Both the position numbers and the translations under genes were made by a program. Under the pieces are notes generated by a model. That model was not told the DNA's origin. It made no database searches and worked only from the letters and a program-made list of their open reading frames with translations. Shown here one piece after another: positions 49,001 through 56,898 of a DNA stretch of 64,000 bases (position 1 is its first letter; each line of letters opens with the position of its first letter). The stretch is from Anseranas semipalmata (lineage: Eukaryota > Chordata > Aves > Anseriformes > Anseranatidae): the NCBI GenBank assembly GCA_013399115.1, contig VXAA01005253.1:202050-266049 (forward strand), read 5' to 3'.

Positions 49001-51738
49001 AGAACCAAAATTGAAATCTATTTTCTCAGTTTCAAACACACTCCAAACAACAGAGCCATGCAATATAATGTATTGTATAAATGTGTAGTAAAGCAGGGAA
49101 ATTAGTAATAATTTTAGAGCCTTCAATCCCGAAGCACACGACTCTGCTCACTTTCTATGGCAGATCAGAAAATGAAATCCATCTGCTTTTTAGCTGCTGT
49201 GTTGCAAATATCACAATGTTGCCAGTTGCTGAAGTCCAAGTAAGAAAGAATCTCACCTTCCTCTTACACGCGCTTTTTGCACTTAACTGTTTCTACATGT
49301 CATAGGAGTAGCAAAGCCCCGCTCAGGGACTTCTGCAAGAACAGACAGAGTCTCAGAATGACACAATGATTAAGAGATCAGAGCAACATATGTATCATTG
49401 TTCAGAACTCCAGCCAGAGCCTTGCCTTGTTCTAGGAAGTCAGACTGATTGAGAAATACTGATAGTTAAGAAAGCAGGTTTCAGTTCTCATTGCTTTAAT
49501 TCTATACTTCTGACAGACTTCATTCTTTTTTAGACTGGTATCTAGCCTCTTTGCAGAGCTAGTCATCATCTCCAGCCATACAGGAACTTTTAAGATGTCA
49601 CAATCAATGCAAGATGAATGACATATCCAAGTAGAAATGCTATTTAGTTGTGTAGGATGGTATGCATTATTAACCTTACAAGCTGTTCTAGGCAGACTAC
49701 TTTGGTGAGTAGTTCAAGCTAACTTAATTACTTGAAACTGGGGCCTTAGTACCTTTATTATAAGAAAAGTTTTGGAGCTTCTTGTGTAGCATTAAAACAT
49801 GTCTTTCTCCTTTCTGCCACTATGCACAGGATAAAGGTCACAGACACATGAAGATAAACTTGCTATTTACACCTACGAGGTGTTAGTAGACATTAACAAA
49901 TGGTACTAAACTCACACCCAGAACCAGATCCTGCAATTATTTATGCAAGTCACTTTTATGCATGTATGTAGCATAATACCAAGTAGAACTTTAAAAAGCA
50001 ACAGATACTAACTTTAAGAATCTCATTTCATAAAAATTGTTAAAACGAAACTAAAATTGTTAAATCTATTTAATCCTATTCATATGACAGGCAAGCTTCA
50101 TCAGCTGTGGAGTTCTGAAATTATCAGCCACACTTTTTTTTTTTAAATCACTACGTGCTTTGGGGTTCTACTAAGGCTTAATAAACTTTCTTACAGGTCT
50201 GGAGTACTATATAAATTTTGTCAGCGCTGTGCTGGCATAATTGGTAATACAAACTGTCTGGCTTCATGAAAGTTACAAGCTCTGGCTCCAATCCTGCAAA
50301 CACTTACTGAAGAATTTAACTTACTGCACAGAACTGACTACTCATGCATAAGTTAAGCATATTTGTAAATATTTGCACAGTATGGACATCTGTTGGCATA
50401 GCCAGTCATCTGATACAAGATTCAGCTTTAAATCCTAGGCTGCAGAGAAAGGAATTCCTCACTTACAAATTCCTTTCTTAGGCATCAAGCATGTCAGATA
50501 CCAAAGGCTGGAATTGAAAAACTAAAACCAGGAGAAGAGAGGAATCAGTGAAACCATAGCAATTGGTTCTGTTGCTCTTGTAACTACAGAAGCCTGGTTT
50601 CCTACTGCCTCAACACTGAGCTCCTGCCTCGGTTTTCAAGCCTTAGTGAATTAAGCTCATTCTATACCTTTCCTTCAGTGGTGCCATTTACAGCATTTCT
50701 CACATCGTCACAGACATTTTCATGAAGCTCATAAAAATACTCCAAAGAGTTCCTCCTTTTTATCAGGTTTGGTTAAAATTAAGAAACAAGCTCAAAGGTT
50801 TTGAGTAGGGCAAGAAATAGGCATAGTCAAGGCTGACCCGCAAACAATTGTGGAAGTCTCACTGCCTTAGAAAATCAAGCTATAAAAAAAGGCACTTATG
50901 AAATGCCTCCTTCCTCTTAGTGTCCTGGAGTTTGAATACATCCTGTTTCACTCATCCTCCTTAACGCGAAAACCTTTTGTGACCTGTGAATTTAAAATTT
51001 TAAGAGCTGATACTAGCCAGAAATAAATGTAAAGGGGGCAAAGGCATCTTCACACTTACTCAGCGGAGAGAAACTAAGCCTACACAGCGTTTAAGGCCTC
51101 GTGCACACTGCGCCTGCAGAGCTGCCATGTGGAGGTCTGCTTGTACAGCCTACAGGAAGAAGAGCGGAGGAGATCGCACTGTGGACTAGGGTTTATTGTT
51201 TCCAAGGAGTTTGTTTGAAAGCTGAGGCTTAGGGCACTAACGCATTTTCTCAACAAATAAATCAATAAAATAAAAAGCGCAGCGAAGGAGGCGAGGCGGG
51301 CTAGCAGCAGGGATGCTGAGGCTCCATCAAGGACCGTGGTGACGAGACCTCTCTCTTCCGCAGCTCCTCCCTCCAGGGCTCACGACGCTGTTTGCAAACC
51401 AGGGGCGAGCGGACCTCTGGAAAACCCCGATACCACAGCAAAATAAAACGCACGGGTGCACTGCGGGAAACGGGGTCCTCTGCAGGGCCTTGTGTAGGGG
51501 CTGTGTCACAAAACCAGGGCTGGCTGCACACCGCAGCCCCCGCAGAAAGGCGCCCGCCTCCTGCCCGGCTCCGCCGCGGCGCGGGCGAGCACGGCCGGGG
51601 CCAGTCAGCGGGGCGCGGTGGCGAGCGGCGCTGCGGCACAGAGCCTGCCCCACCTCGGAGCCCCGCGGGGTTACCTGGTGCAATGAGCACCCACTGGCCA
51701 GGGTGCGCGCCCGCGGGACGCTGCTTCGTGCCGTGCAT
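12956..51738 (-). CDS. RNASEH2B: Ribonuclease H2 subunit B (11 coding exons)
   Basis: Non-catalytic subunit of the nuclear RNase H2 heterotrimer (A catalytic, B and C structural), which removes single ribonucleotides and RNA:DNA hybrids from genomic DNA. CDS = complement of exons 51675-51738, 39389-39460, 36305-36412, 33411-33487, 30743-30863, 25496-25560, 24156-24261, 21083-21161, 20128-20170, 15356-15436 and 12956-13063. The total is 924 nt, 307 aa. Residues about 1-92 correspond to the part that pairs with subunit C in the triple barrel ([17 protein letters not shown], then [11 protein letters not shown]). The following helical region ([24 protein letters not shown]) is the Ydr279-type winged-helix segment. 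A basic linker leads to a C-terminal PCNA-binding (PIP-like) box, MKSISSFF, at residues 292-299. The start codon was chosen because it has A at -3, and because codons 43, 60, 73, 83 and 90 then carry P, L, W, G and P as in the human numbering I remember. All junctions keep phase. Intron 2 uses a GC donor. No broken frame is seen. Confidence 0.96.
13064..15355 (-). other. RNASEH2B intron 10
   Basis: 2.3 kb, GTAAGC donor. It contains a full 3' CR1 fragment in the opposite orientation (13198-13535), only 134 bases from the exon 11 acceptor. The remainder shows nothing I can name. Confidence 0.85.
13198..13535 (+). mobile_element. CR1 LINE, 5'-truncated, plus strand
   Basis: The last part of CR1 ORF2 is readable ([20 protein letters not shown] and [19 protein letters not shown]), ending at the in-frame stop near 13447. 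It is followed by the 3' UTR with GGTTGAAACTAGATGATCTT and the terminal octamers TTCTATGATTCTATGAT. Low divergence from the consensus I remember suggests a fairly young copy. It is antisense to RNASEH2B. The 83-codon open frame here is the fossil of ORF2 and not a host gene. Confidence 0.95.
15356..15436 (-). CDS. RNASEH2B: RNASEH2B exon 10
   Basis: The acceptor is CATTTCAG|AAAAGG and the donor AAAAG|GTAAGC. Exactly 27 codons in phase 0, starting [19 protein letters not shown], the acidic linker before the PIP box. Confidence 0.96.
18100..19780 (+). mobile_element. Ancient CR1/L3-type LINE fossil
   Basis: Diverged but continuous similarity, by memory of amniote CR1/L3 consensus sequences. 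The pieces in order are: TTTGCCTCAGTAAATCATTTTCAATGAAGA (about 18340-18370, ORF2 upstream of RT), GGATTTGACATGGTCCTACTT (about 18746), TTACTAGTGGAGTGCCATGA (RT core, about 18875), a stretch like AATGCAATTCT..., GATTCTGGTCACCTG (about 19331), GGAACAGGTGCAAAGAAATGCTCCTA (about 19370), ATAAATTGGCCATGAATAAATTCA (about 19570), and the 3' UTR end CCCTGGAGGTCCCTTTC (about 19750). Many stops and indels interrupt the frame. It is much older than the three young CR1 copies in the window. A G14 run at 18604-18617 lies inside or beside it. The left end is approximate. Confidence 0.75.
18604..18617. repeat. G14 homopolymer
   Basis: Fourteen consecutive G on the plus strand. Length is likely to be variable or mis-sequenced. 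Confidence 0.95.
20128..20170 (-). CDS. RNASEH2B: RNASEH2B exon 9 (43 nt)
   Basis: A very short exon with acceptor TTCTGCAG|TCTCCC and donor TGAAG|GTAGGA. It completes the glycine codon split after exon 8 and encodes [14 protein letters not shown], the proline-rich linker. Both flanking phases fit. Confidence 0.93.
20171..21082 (-). other. RNASEH2B intron 8
   Basis: 0.9 kb, the shortest intron, with a GTAAGT donor. No repeat or gene recognised. The plus-strand open frames at 20682-21145 run over exon 8 antisense and are not genes. Confidence 0.8.
21083..21161 (-). CDS. RNASEH2B: RNASEH2B exon 8
   Basis: The acceptor follows a good pyrimidine tract and ends TTCCTGAAG|AC, with donor TTAGG|GTAAGT. 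It completes GAC (D) from exon 7 and encodes [20 protein letters not shown], a well-conserved helical segment. Confidence 0.95.
21162..24155 (-). other. RNASEH2B intron 7
   Basis: 3.0 kb, GTAAGA donor. An ambiguous base at 22119 follows a C10 run. Apart from that, AT-rich sequence without recognised elements. Confidence 0.75.
24156..24261 (-). CDS. RNASEH2B: RNASEH2B exon 7
   Basis: The acceptor is TCCTATAG|GTCAAT and the donor GAAG|GTAAGA. It encodes [12 protein letters not shown] and onward to QITDAEE. A176 lines up with human A177, the site of the commonest human RNASEH2B Aicardi-Goutieres mutation (established knowledge), and is alanine here. Confidence 0.96.
24262..25495 (-). other. RNASEH2B intron 6
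   Basis: 1.2 kb, GTATCG donor. No recognised element. Confidence 0.8.
25496..25560 (-). CDS. RNASEH2B: RNASEH2B exon 6
   Basis: The acceptor is TTATCTCAG|AGATTG and the donor AAAAAG|GTATCG. It encodes [21 protein letters not shown]161 and T162 correspond to human K162 and T163. Compared with the human exon I remember, it is three codons shorter at the start. Confidence 0.94.
25561..30742 (-). other. RNASEH2B intron 5
   Basis: 5.2 kb, GTGAAA donor. It holds a T15 run (28922-28936) and many short chance frames on both strands. No transposon or gene recognised. Confidence 0.7.
30743..30863 (-). CDS. RNASEH2B: RNASEH2B exon 5
   Basis: The acceptor is TATTTTCAG|CAACAAG and the donor AAAAG|GTGAAA. 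Its 40 codons plus one base encode [20 protein letters not shown] and onward to SIHHVTEEK. The leading QQ is absent from the human sequence I remember, where GKFQPLDQ follows ADKE directly. Confidence 0.95.
30864..33410 (-). other. RNASEH2B intron 4
   Basis: 2.5 kb, GTAAGC donor. No gene or named repeat seen. Confidence 0.75.
33411..33487 (-). CDS. RNASEH2B: RNASEH2B exon 4
   Basis: The acceptor is GTCACTTAG|ATGGGC and the donor AAGGAG|GTAAGC. It encodes [20 protein letters not shown] and KADKE, the conserved 'TPxDPLF' core that follows the subunit C-binding barrel. Confidence 0.97.
33488..36304 (-). other. RNASEH2B intron 3
   Basis: 2.8 kb, GTGAGT donor. It holds an exon-like open frame (34968-35221) and a TAATTA-rich block near 34.2 kb. 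No named transposon. Confidence 0.75.
34968..35221 (-). other. Exon-like open frame in intron 3, unproven
   Basis: Open for 84 codons between a plausible acceptor (T8CCTGAATGTTTAG|ACTGAT) and a consensus donor (TATGA|GTAAGT). The frame includes [18 protein letters not shown] and ENDs in [15 protein letters not shown] recognise no family. Joined to RNASEH2B exon 3, the phase gives GAC then TGA, an immediate stop, so inclusion would truncate the protein after residue 82. Frames of this length arise by chance in this DNA, so the splice sites are the only real support. Confidence 0.2.
36305..36412 (-). CDS. RNASEH2B: RNASEH2B exon 3
   Basis: The acceptor is TTTTTCGACAG|GGGAAG and the donor CAACAAG|GTGAGT. 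It encodes [20 protein letters not shown] and [14 protein letters not shown]60 and W73 match human positions 60 and 73, which are sites of disease mutations. An upstream GTGAGA (36321-36326) could act as an alternative donor, but using it would lose the conserved VQ segment. Confidence 0.96.
36413..39388 (-). other. RNASEH2B intron 2 (GC-AG)
   Basis: 3.0 kb. It begins GCAAGT instead of GTNNNN and ends CGACAG. A short CA-rich stretch at about 36499-36523. Nothing else recognised. Confidence 0.75.
39389..39460 (-). CDS. RNASEH2B: RNASEH2B exon 2
   Basis: The acceptor is TTTCCCCCCACAG|AGGCTG. The donor is CACAG|GCAAGT, a GC donor with an otherwise perfect match to the consensus. The phases fit exon 1 (CCA G|AG) and exon 3 (ACA G|GG). 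It encodes [20 protein letters not shown] and PST, of which [11 protein letters not shown] parallels the human MFVKLVNPCSG segment. P43 is conserved. The fact that exons 1 and 2 total exactly 136 nt, as in the human gene, supports this exon. Confidence 0.9.
40394..40976 (+). other. Overlapping open frames antisense to RNASEH2B, unproven
   Basis: Frames of 116 and 150 codons overlap in a stretch richer in G and C than its surroundings. I see no domain, no membrane segment and no family. It could be part of an antisense non-coding transcript or an old insertion. Coding potential is doubtful. Confidence 0.15.
41575..41960. other. GC-rich, CpG-containing patch inside intron 1
   Basis: About 390 bases clearly richer in GC than the flanks, with roughly seventeen CpG dinucleotides by eye (CCACGGGCTGCGG, CCGTGCCGCC, CGGCTCGCCACGTG and others). 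A 174-codon frame with an ATG runs through it on the minus strand (41563-42087), but it has no recognisable domain. It could be a secondary promoter, an enhancer-type CpG cluster or an old GC-rich insertion. Confidence 0.35.
42122..42341 (+). other. Exon-like open frame on the plus strand, unproven
   Basis: Open throughout from a good acceptor (TATTTTTGTTACAG|ATTGGC) to a good donor (CAGGGAAG|GTAACT), 220 nt. The frame contains [20 protein letters not shown] and [20 protein letters not shown]. No family recognised. It could be an internal exon of a transcript antisense to RNASEH2B, or chance. Confidence 0.2.
48403..48565 (-). other. Candidate first coding exon with signal peptide, unproven
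   Basis: The ATG at 48565 has G at -3 (GGCAATGA). The first 19 residues look like a cleavable signal peptide ([19 protein letters not shown]), followed by [20 protein letters not shown] and, after 54 codons plus one base, a consensus donor GGCAG|GTAAGC. I cannot find a matching second exon and recognise no secreted family. It would be a gene nested in RNASEH2B intron 1 on the same strand. Confidence 0.2.
50275..50372. repeat. Diverged palindromic-repeat fragment
   Basis: TCCAATCCTGCAAACACTTACT, then ACTCATGCATAAGTTAAGCATA, resemble the same self-complementary repeat family as at 8.6 kb. A smaller related piece lies at about 49925-49965. Assignment by memory only. Confidence 0.3.
51675..51738 (-). 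CDS. RNASEH2B: RNASEH2B exon 1 (start codon)
   Basis: The ATG at 51738 is in the context GAGCATGC (A at -3). Its 21 codons plus one base, [20 protein letters not shown] and P, end at CACCAG|GTAACC. QWVLIAP parallels the human QHVFLVS. The 64-nt coding length equals the human exon 1 coding length implied by published mutation numbering. The frame is open upstream as far as the gap, so an earlier in-frame ATG inside the gap cannot be excluded. Confidence 0.9.
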
Positions 51739-51770
51739 GCTCCGCGACCCCCGGCGGCAGCCGCCACCGC

Positions 51771-52191
51771 NNNNNNNNNNNNNNNNNNNNNNNNNNNNNN
51801 NNNNNNNNNNNNNNNNNNNNNNNNNNNNNNNNNNNNNNNNNNNNNNNNNNNNNNNNNNNNNNNNNNNNNNNNNNNNNNNNNNNNNNNNNNNNNNNNNNNN
51901 NNNNNNNNNNNNNNNNNNNNNNNNNNNNNNNNNNNNNNNNNNNNNNNNNNNNNNNNNNNNNNNNNNNNNNNNNNNNNNNNNNNNNNNNNNNNNNNNNNNN
52001 NNNNNNNNNNNNNNNNNNNNNNNNNNNNNNNNNNNNNNNNNNNNNNNNNNNNNNNNNNNNNNNNNNNNNNNNNNNNNNNNNNNNNNNNNNNNNNNNNNNN
52101 NNNNNNNNNNNNNNNNNNNNNNNNNNNNNNNNNNNNNNNNNNNNNNNNNNNNNNNNNNNNNNNNNNNNNNNNNNNNNNNNNNNNNNNNNNN
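51771..52191. other. Assembly gap, 421 N
   Basis: Unresolved bases in the middle of the CpG island. Probably a GC-rich stretch that did not sequence. Long frames that cross it are artefacts. Isolated N at 1298 and 22119 are separate. Confidence 1.
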
Positions 52192-52373
52192 AGGCGAAGG
52201 CTGCCCCTTAACCCTGGCCCATCGCAGCCGGGGTTGGCCGTTTTGCGGACACTCGGGCGGACGTGCATGTCGCTGCCCCGCGGTTGTCTGTCTCTGGCGG
52301 CAGGCAGCATCTCTGCCGAAAGCTTCGCCTTAAGGAGCCACAGCTTCGGGTAGAAGCGAGGGGTTCGGACCCG

Positions 52374-52822
52374 TGGGCAGAAGCAGCAGGGCCTTGAAGA
52401 TCACGAAGGGACGGGAGCACCTGAGGTGTGAGGAGAGGCCGAGAGAGCTGGCACTGCTTAGCCCGGAGAGGCGAAAGCTCGGGGTGGTCTTATCCGTCTG
52501 CATAAATACCTCACGGGGGGAGCAGAGACGGTGCCAGGCTCTTGTCAGCAGTGCCCGCTGACAGGACTTGTGGCAACAGATGCAAACTGAAATAAAAGAA
52601 ATTCCGTTTAAACATAAGAAAAAAAAACAAAACAAAACATTTTATGTAGTGCGAGGGTGGTCAAGCACTGGAACAGGCTGCCCTGAGAGGTCGTGGAGTC
52701 TCCATCCACGGACTGTTTGGAAACCTGGCTGGACATGTCCCCGAGCAAGCGGCTGTTGCTGGCCCAGCTCCAGGCTGGGAGCTGGACTAGAGCATCTCCA
52801 GAGGTGCTGCCAGCCTCAGCCA
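52374..52822 (+). mobile_element. CR1 LINE, 5'-truncated, plus strand
   Basis: A continuous match to the CR1 3' region. It runs GGGAGCACCTGAGGTGTGAG, GAGAGAGCTGGCACTGCTTA, a TAAATACCTCACGGGGGGAG segment, CTGACAGGACTTGTGGCAAC, ACTGGAACAGGCTGCCCTGA, GTCGTGGAGTCTCCATCCA, and a degraded 3' end (CATCTCCAGAGGTGCTGCCAGCCTCAGC). An A-rich insertion at 52619-52638 interrupts it. Copy is inactive. It lies directly against the CpG island on the upstream side of RNASEH2B. Confidence 0.9.
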
Positions 52823-55186
52823 CTCAGCAATTTCAGTCCTCAAAGGCTGGGCATGGGCTGATCGAGTCTCCTCTTAACAGTCATCCTCCCCGGTGTATAA
52901 TATCCTGTTAAATATCCTGTTAAAGTCCTATATCTACAGATCGCCCCAAGGAGCCATAGTCACAAAGTAAGATCCATGCATATGCATGCAAGTATACATG
53001 TACATAAACTTAGCTTTACCAACGCAAGAATGGGTTGATGGCCAATGTCCCAGAGATTTAGAAGACAAACATTATATGTTATCAAAAGTATTAAAGTATA
53101 CATATCAATTGTAAATCTCAGAGATATGAAGCAAAAACATACTAACGTTTATGCCCCAAAACAGAACAGAATTAACCAAGGCCAACATATGCAAAACAGC
53201 TGAGTTGATGTAAGGCTGAAGAAAACAATTTCCTGAAGTCTGAGCATATACATTCATAACTCTGAGATTACACTAATCTAAATTTGTTTTATTTTAATTT
53301 TCCTGATTTTTTCCCCCTGCCTGAAGTGGGGCAGGATATAAATGCCAAAGACCACACCACACCATGTGTTTTGAAGGAGAAGTCCCCACTGAAATCATGG
53401 GGAAATTCTGCTTTCAAAGTGATTGCACGTTGCCGTAGCATATGCCTGGATTGCAACATTCGCTGATGAATCTTGTAAAACCCTCTTCAGTACTTGTTTT
53501 AACAAAAAGAGAAAGAGGCTCCTAACCGTTCTACTATAATCCATACAATAGCACTGGGAGAGCAGGGCAGAACTGGTTGCTGTGTTTGAAACCTTTCTAG
53601 AAGGAAAGCCTCCCATACGGAGAAATGGTTCTCTGTGAATAACAACAGTTTGGCTTCCAGTCCTGAAAAGAAAATGTGTGGTAGGCTGTTGTACACTGCC
53701 GATCTTAACAAGGCTCTGGAAAAGACAGGAATCCAGCCCTGCAAGCCCCCTTCTGCAGCGTGTGTCAAGGTCAAGTCCAGAGGCATCACCTGCAGTTGTT
53801 CCAGACATCCCATTTCCTCCCTAGCTGTGGTGTGTGCAGGACAGTGTGTGATGGAAATGTTATAGCAAATGTTGCTGTATGTTTGCAAAACTGACTTGTG
53901 AAGCTCATATTTTTCAAAGCACTAATCCATCCTAATTTAGGCATCTAGTAAGCAAGCTAATTTTCAGAGGTGCTGAGTACTCCTAGCATCACTTGAACTG
54001 AAAGGACATTCCAAATGCCCCAAACTGGAATTCTCAAATGGGCCTGAATAAGGTTTTAAAATTACATCAGTTTGGAATAAAACTAATGCAGTAATTTATA
54101 CATATTAAATATTTAAAACTTTCTGTTGCTACTCATGGACATTTGAGATATGCTATCTGTCTTTATAAACCAACGATACGCTGTATCATTATAAATAAAA
54201 GATATACTAATTAGGGATTTCTGTCAGGAGCTGATGGTACTAAAATCTTATTTGCTTAAGAATTAAATACTTTCCCTCCAGGCTTGCCAACACCTTTAAA
54301 TCTTACTGATATCCCCCAGAAAAAATGCTGAAGTTTAAAACACTGGACTGATCTGAACTGCTGTGGTGATATCATTGTGAATACTCACATCTTAATTTTA
54401 CACACATGGGTATTCTCATTTGGGTCCATATGACTCATCACATACAGAAAGCTAAATGCATGCAATATGGGACTGCATCCTATCGGAGGACAATCGTTTT
54501 ACACATTTCAGAGCCATTTGATATGCATTCAAACTTCACCTGCATGCTGTCCATTCATTCAGTTTTGCTAGGGCTGCTTCCAATAATCCAAATGTCTGTG
54601 CAAATGCAAGCATCCCTTTTTGCCAAACAAAAATTACTTTCTGCTGCCAAAGAAATGCTACCTTTGTCCACCTTCAGCTGTGGAATTTATCCCTTCCTCC
54701 TCTGCTACACAAGCTCGAAGTGAAGCAACTTTTAAATCTTGCTTGGAGCAAGAATTGAACCAAAGTTCAGAGAGAAGCATGATTCATTGTTAAGTCAAGG
54801 TTGTCATTTAAAAGACAAAAATGTTTCCACTTATGATTATGTTTCATTTTACAATGTTTCAACAAACAAATTACAATTATGGCCAAGTTTATCTATTTTA
54901 TGCCTCAGTGGTTCAAACATTTACATGTGTAAGTTTAAATCCATTGATCTGCATGTTTAAGGGTCAGCTGTATGTTTGCAGTTGTGTTACATTTAATCCC
55001 AGCAAAAGCCCTATTGATACATGGAACTTTAGCTGATGTACCAGAATATAAAAATAATTATGATTCATTTTAAGTTATGTGATTTGAAATACTGCTCTCA
55101 ATACATGTCTAATTATTGTTTTATTTGGTTTTATTCTAAACAAAAATATTCCTGGCATTGAAACAAATTGAAAAATTTTTATTCAT
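52823..55186. other. Right flank, no recognised gene
   Basis: No supported gene. Overlapping frames at 53395-53888 on both strands (up to 137 codons) have no domain or splice support. About 53912-54045 resembles a palindromic interspersed repeat (see separate entry). Confidence 0.5.
53912..54045. repeat. Diverged interspersed repeat, palindromic type
   Basis: TTTAGGCATCTAGTAAGCAA and ATTTTCAGAGGTGCTGAGTA match, from memory, the 'TTTTCAGAGGTGCTGAGCAC' inverted repeats common in sauropsid genomes. A further piece of this general type may lie at about 61540-61705. The exact family is unknown. Confidence 0.35.
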
Positions 55187-55291
55187 TCTTCTTTTCTTCT
55201 CTCTTTTTTTTCTTCTCTCTTTTTTCTTCTCTCTTTTTTCTTCTCTTTTTTTTTCTCTTTTTTTTCTTCTTCTTTTCTTATTTTTCTTCCT
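55187..55291. repeat. Polypyrimidine tract with ~14-bp tandem units
   Basis: Over 100 bases almost purely C and T on the plus strand. The internal unit CTTCTCTCTTTTTT recurs several times with small length changes. Mirror-symmetric pyrimidine tracts of this kind can adopt triplex structure. Confidence 0.9.
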
Positions 55292-56730
55292 ATTAGACAA
55301 GAATCACACTCCTTCATCCTCATGACTAATGGTGGATACACACACACACAAAAGAAAACAACAGATAAATATGAAAACTGAAAAGGCTAATAAAATTGTA
55401 TAAGGAAACATGAATCATGCTTCATTACACATTAAAATAAGCTCATTTAAATGATGAATGGTATATTCTTAGCATACTCTAACAGAGCATAAGCTGGTGA
55501 TGAAGTATGCATGTTCTGAACCATCGAGACACATCATAGTCCTTTCCCATTATGTGATCAAAAGTACTCTCTGATGTGACCAAAATATGACATCCATCAC
55601 ATTCTGTTCAGGTAAGGGGATCATCTTGTCACACGTGATGGGATTGTCTCATCACACACACAAAAGTCTCATTCTGTGTCAGGAAAGAATTCCATTTTGG
55701 TCACATGAAGCGCACGTGCTGGCACGTGAGGAAACAAGTCCAGGTATGCAGTCTTCGTGTCTACCAGAATGGGTTTGCTTGCCTCAGAAAATGATTTCCC
55801 AATCTCAGTCTTTTTGACTTCAGAAATACTTAAGAGATGGTTAATCCCTACATTTAAATTCTAGTGACCTCAGAGGGTTCTGCTGCAGCTCAAAAGAACA
55901 TGCGGAGCTCTAAAATAGAGGTGGCATGTCCAGAAAGAACATGTGCACTAACATAAACATTACAAATCTATAAAACTCTGAAAACTATGTTTGAATTTGT
56001 AACTGAAATAACAAATCAAATTTTCAAGCTGAAAAATAACTATTTAAAATATTTCTTCAGGATAGTATTCATCTAAACAACTATGGGATTCACTTCACCT
56101 AATTTTAGACATCTATACCGTAAATGCCTACCTTCAGGTTGATCATTTAGTGCCTTTTTCTGGTTAAATGAGAGAAACAGAATAGCATTCATCTGAGGTA
56201 CTTTGTAAGTTTATCTCCGCATTAGCCCATCTACCTGAAGGTAGAGATGCAAACTGTAGGTATCTCAGATCAGCAGGTAAGAAGCTTCCTTCATTACTTT
56301 TTTTTCTGTATTGGGACATTTTGCAAATAATTGTTATCATTATCTCCTAATTCCACTCCCCATTTTGTGCATCCATCACAACCTAAGGGTGGATGGATGA
56401 GGACCTTACTGTGAGGTTAGTACAGATATTTGTTGACACAAGTATTCGGCAATCTAACAATTTTCTCTCACAGAACCTGAGAGATATTATTTTTCTTCCA
56501 TTTAATCAGCCAGAAAATTCACTTATTGGAGGTGTGTTGCTATAGCAAGCTGAACTTGGTCTGTTTATAGAAGCTGCTCAGAGTGATGTATACTGTTTGG
56601 AGAAAAAAGTTGAATGAGTATACAGATTGTGAGCTGGCTTAAAGTGAACAGTAGCAACACTTGTTTAATGTGCATGATACATTCATCCACAGCGGTGAGT
56701 TACTGCAAAATATCCTCCAGATTATGAATC
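55292..56730. other. Gene-free stretch
   Basis: Short CA-rich pieces near 55337 and 55655, otherwise nothing recognised. Confidence 0.5.
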
Positions 56731-56740
56731 AGACACTAGC

Positions 56741-56888
56741 AAGGAAAAGGAAAAGGAAAAGGAAAAGGAAAGGAAAGGAAAGGAAAGGAAAGGAAAGGAA
56801 AGGAAAGGAAAGGAAAGGAAAGGAAAGGAAAGGAAAGGAAAGGAAAGGAAAGGAAAGGAAAGGAAAGGAAAGGAAAGGAAAGGAAAAA
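56741..56888. repeat. GGAAA pentanucleotide array with GGAAAA hexamers
   Basis: Four GGAAAA units (56743-56766) are followed by about 23 perfect GGAAA units and one longer terminal unit. The array is flanked by the same 11 bases, AGACACTAGCA, at 56731-56741 and 56888-56898. The KGKER-repeat open frame through it is only a translation of the repeat. Confidence 0.95.
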
Positions 56889-56898
56889 GACACTAGCA

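Larger units (their letters stand above)
39461..51674 (-). other. RNASEH2B intron 1
   Basis: 12.2 kb, the longest intron, GTAACC donor. It contains a GC-rich patch (41575-41960), a plus-strand exon-like frame (42122-42341), a minus-strand signal-peptide-like first exon candidate (48403-48565), a 150-codon plus-strand open frame in a moderately GC-rich stretch (40524-40976) and diverged palindromic repeat fragments near 49.9 and 50.3 kb. No firmly identified gene. Confidence 0.8.
51260..52440. promoter_or_regulatory. CpG island, RNASEH2B promoter region
   Basis: GC-rich, CpG-dense sequence on both sides of the assembly gap (for example GCCGCGGCGCGGGCGAGCAC near 51572, and CGGACACTCGGGCGGACGTG near 52246). 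It covers the first coding exon. The transcription start itself is probably in or near the gap. No TATA box is seen in the part that is present. Confidence 0.85.

Noticed and set aside
51327..52353. Frames of 287-327 codons on both strands
   Set aside because: They cross the run of N and carry long blocks of X. Only the 64-nt RNASEH2B exon 1 is supported here.
53395..53888. Overlapping frames of up to 137 codons on both strands
   Set aside because: No domain, splice sites or repetition of a known element. Several frames are open at once, as expected by chance.
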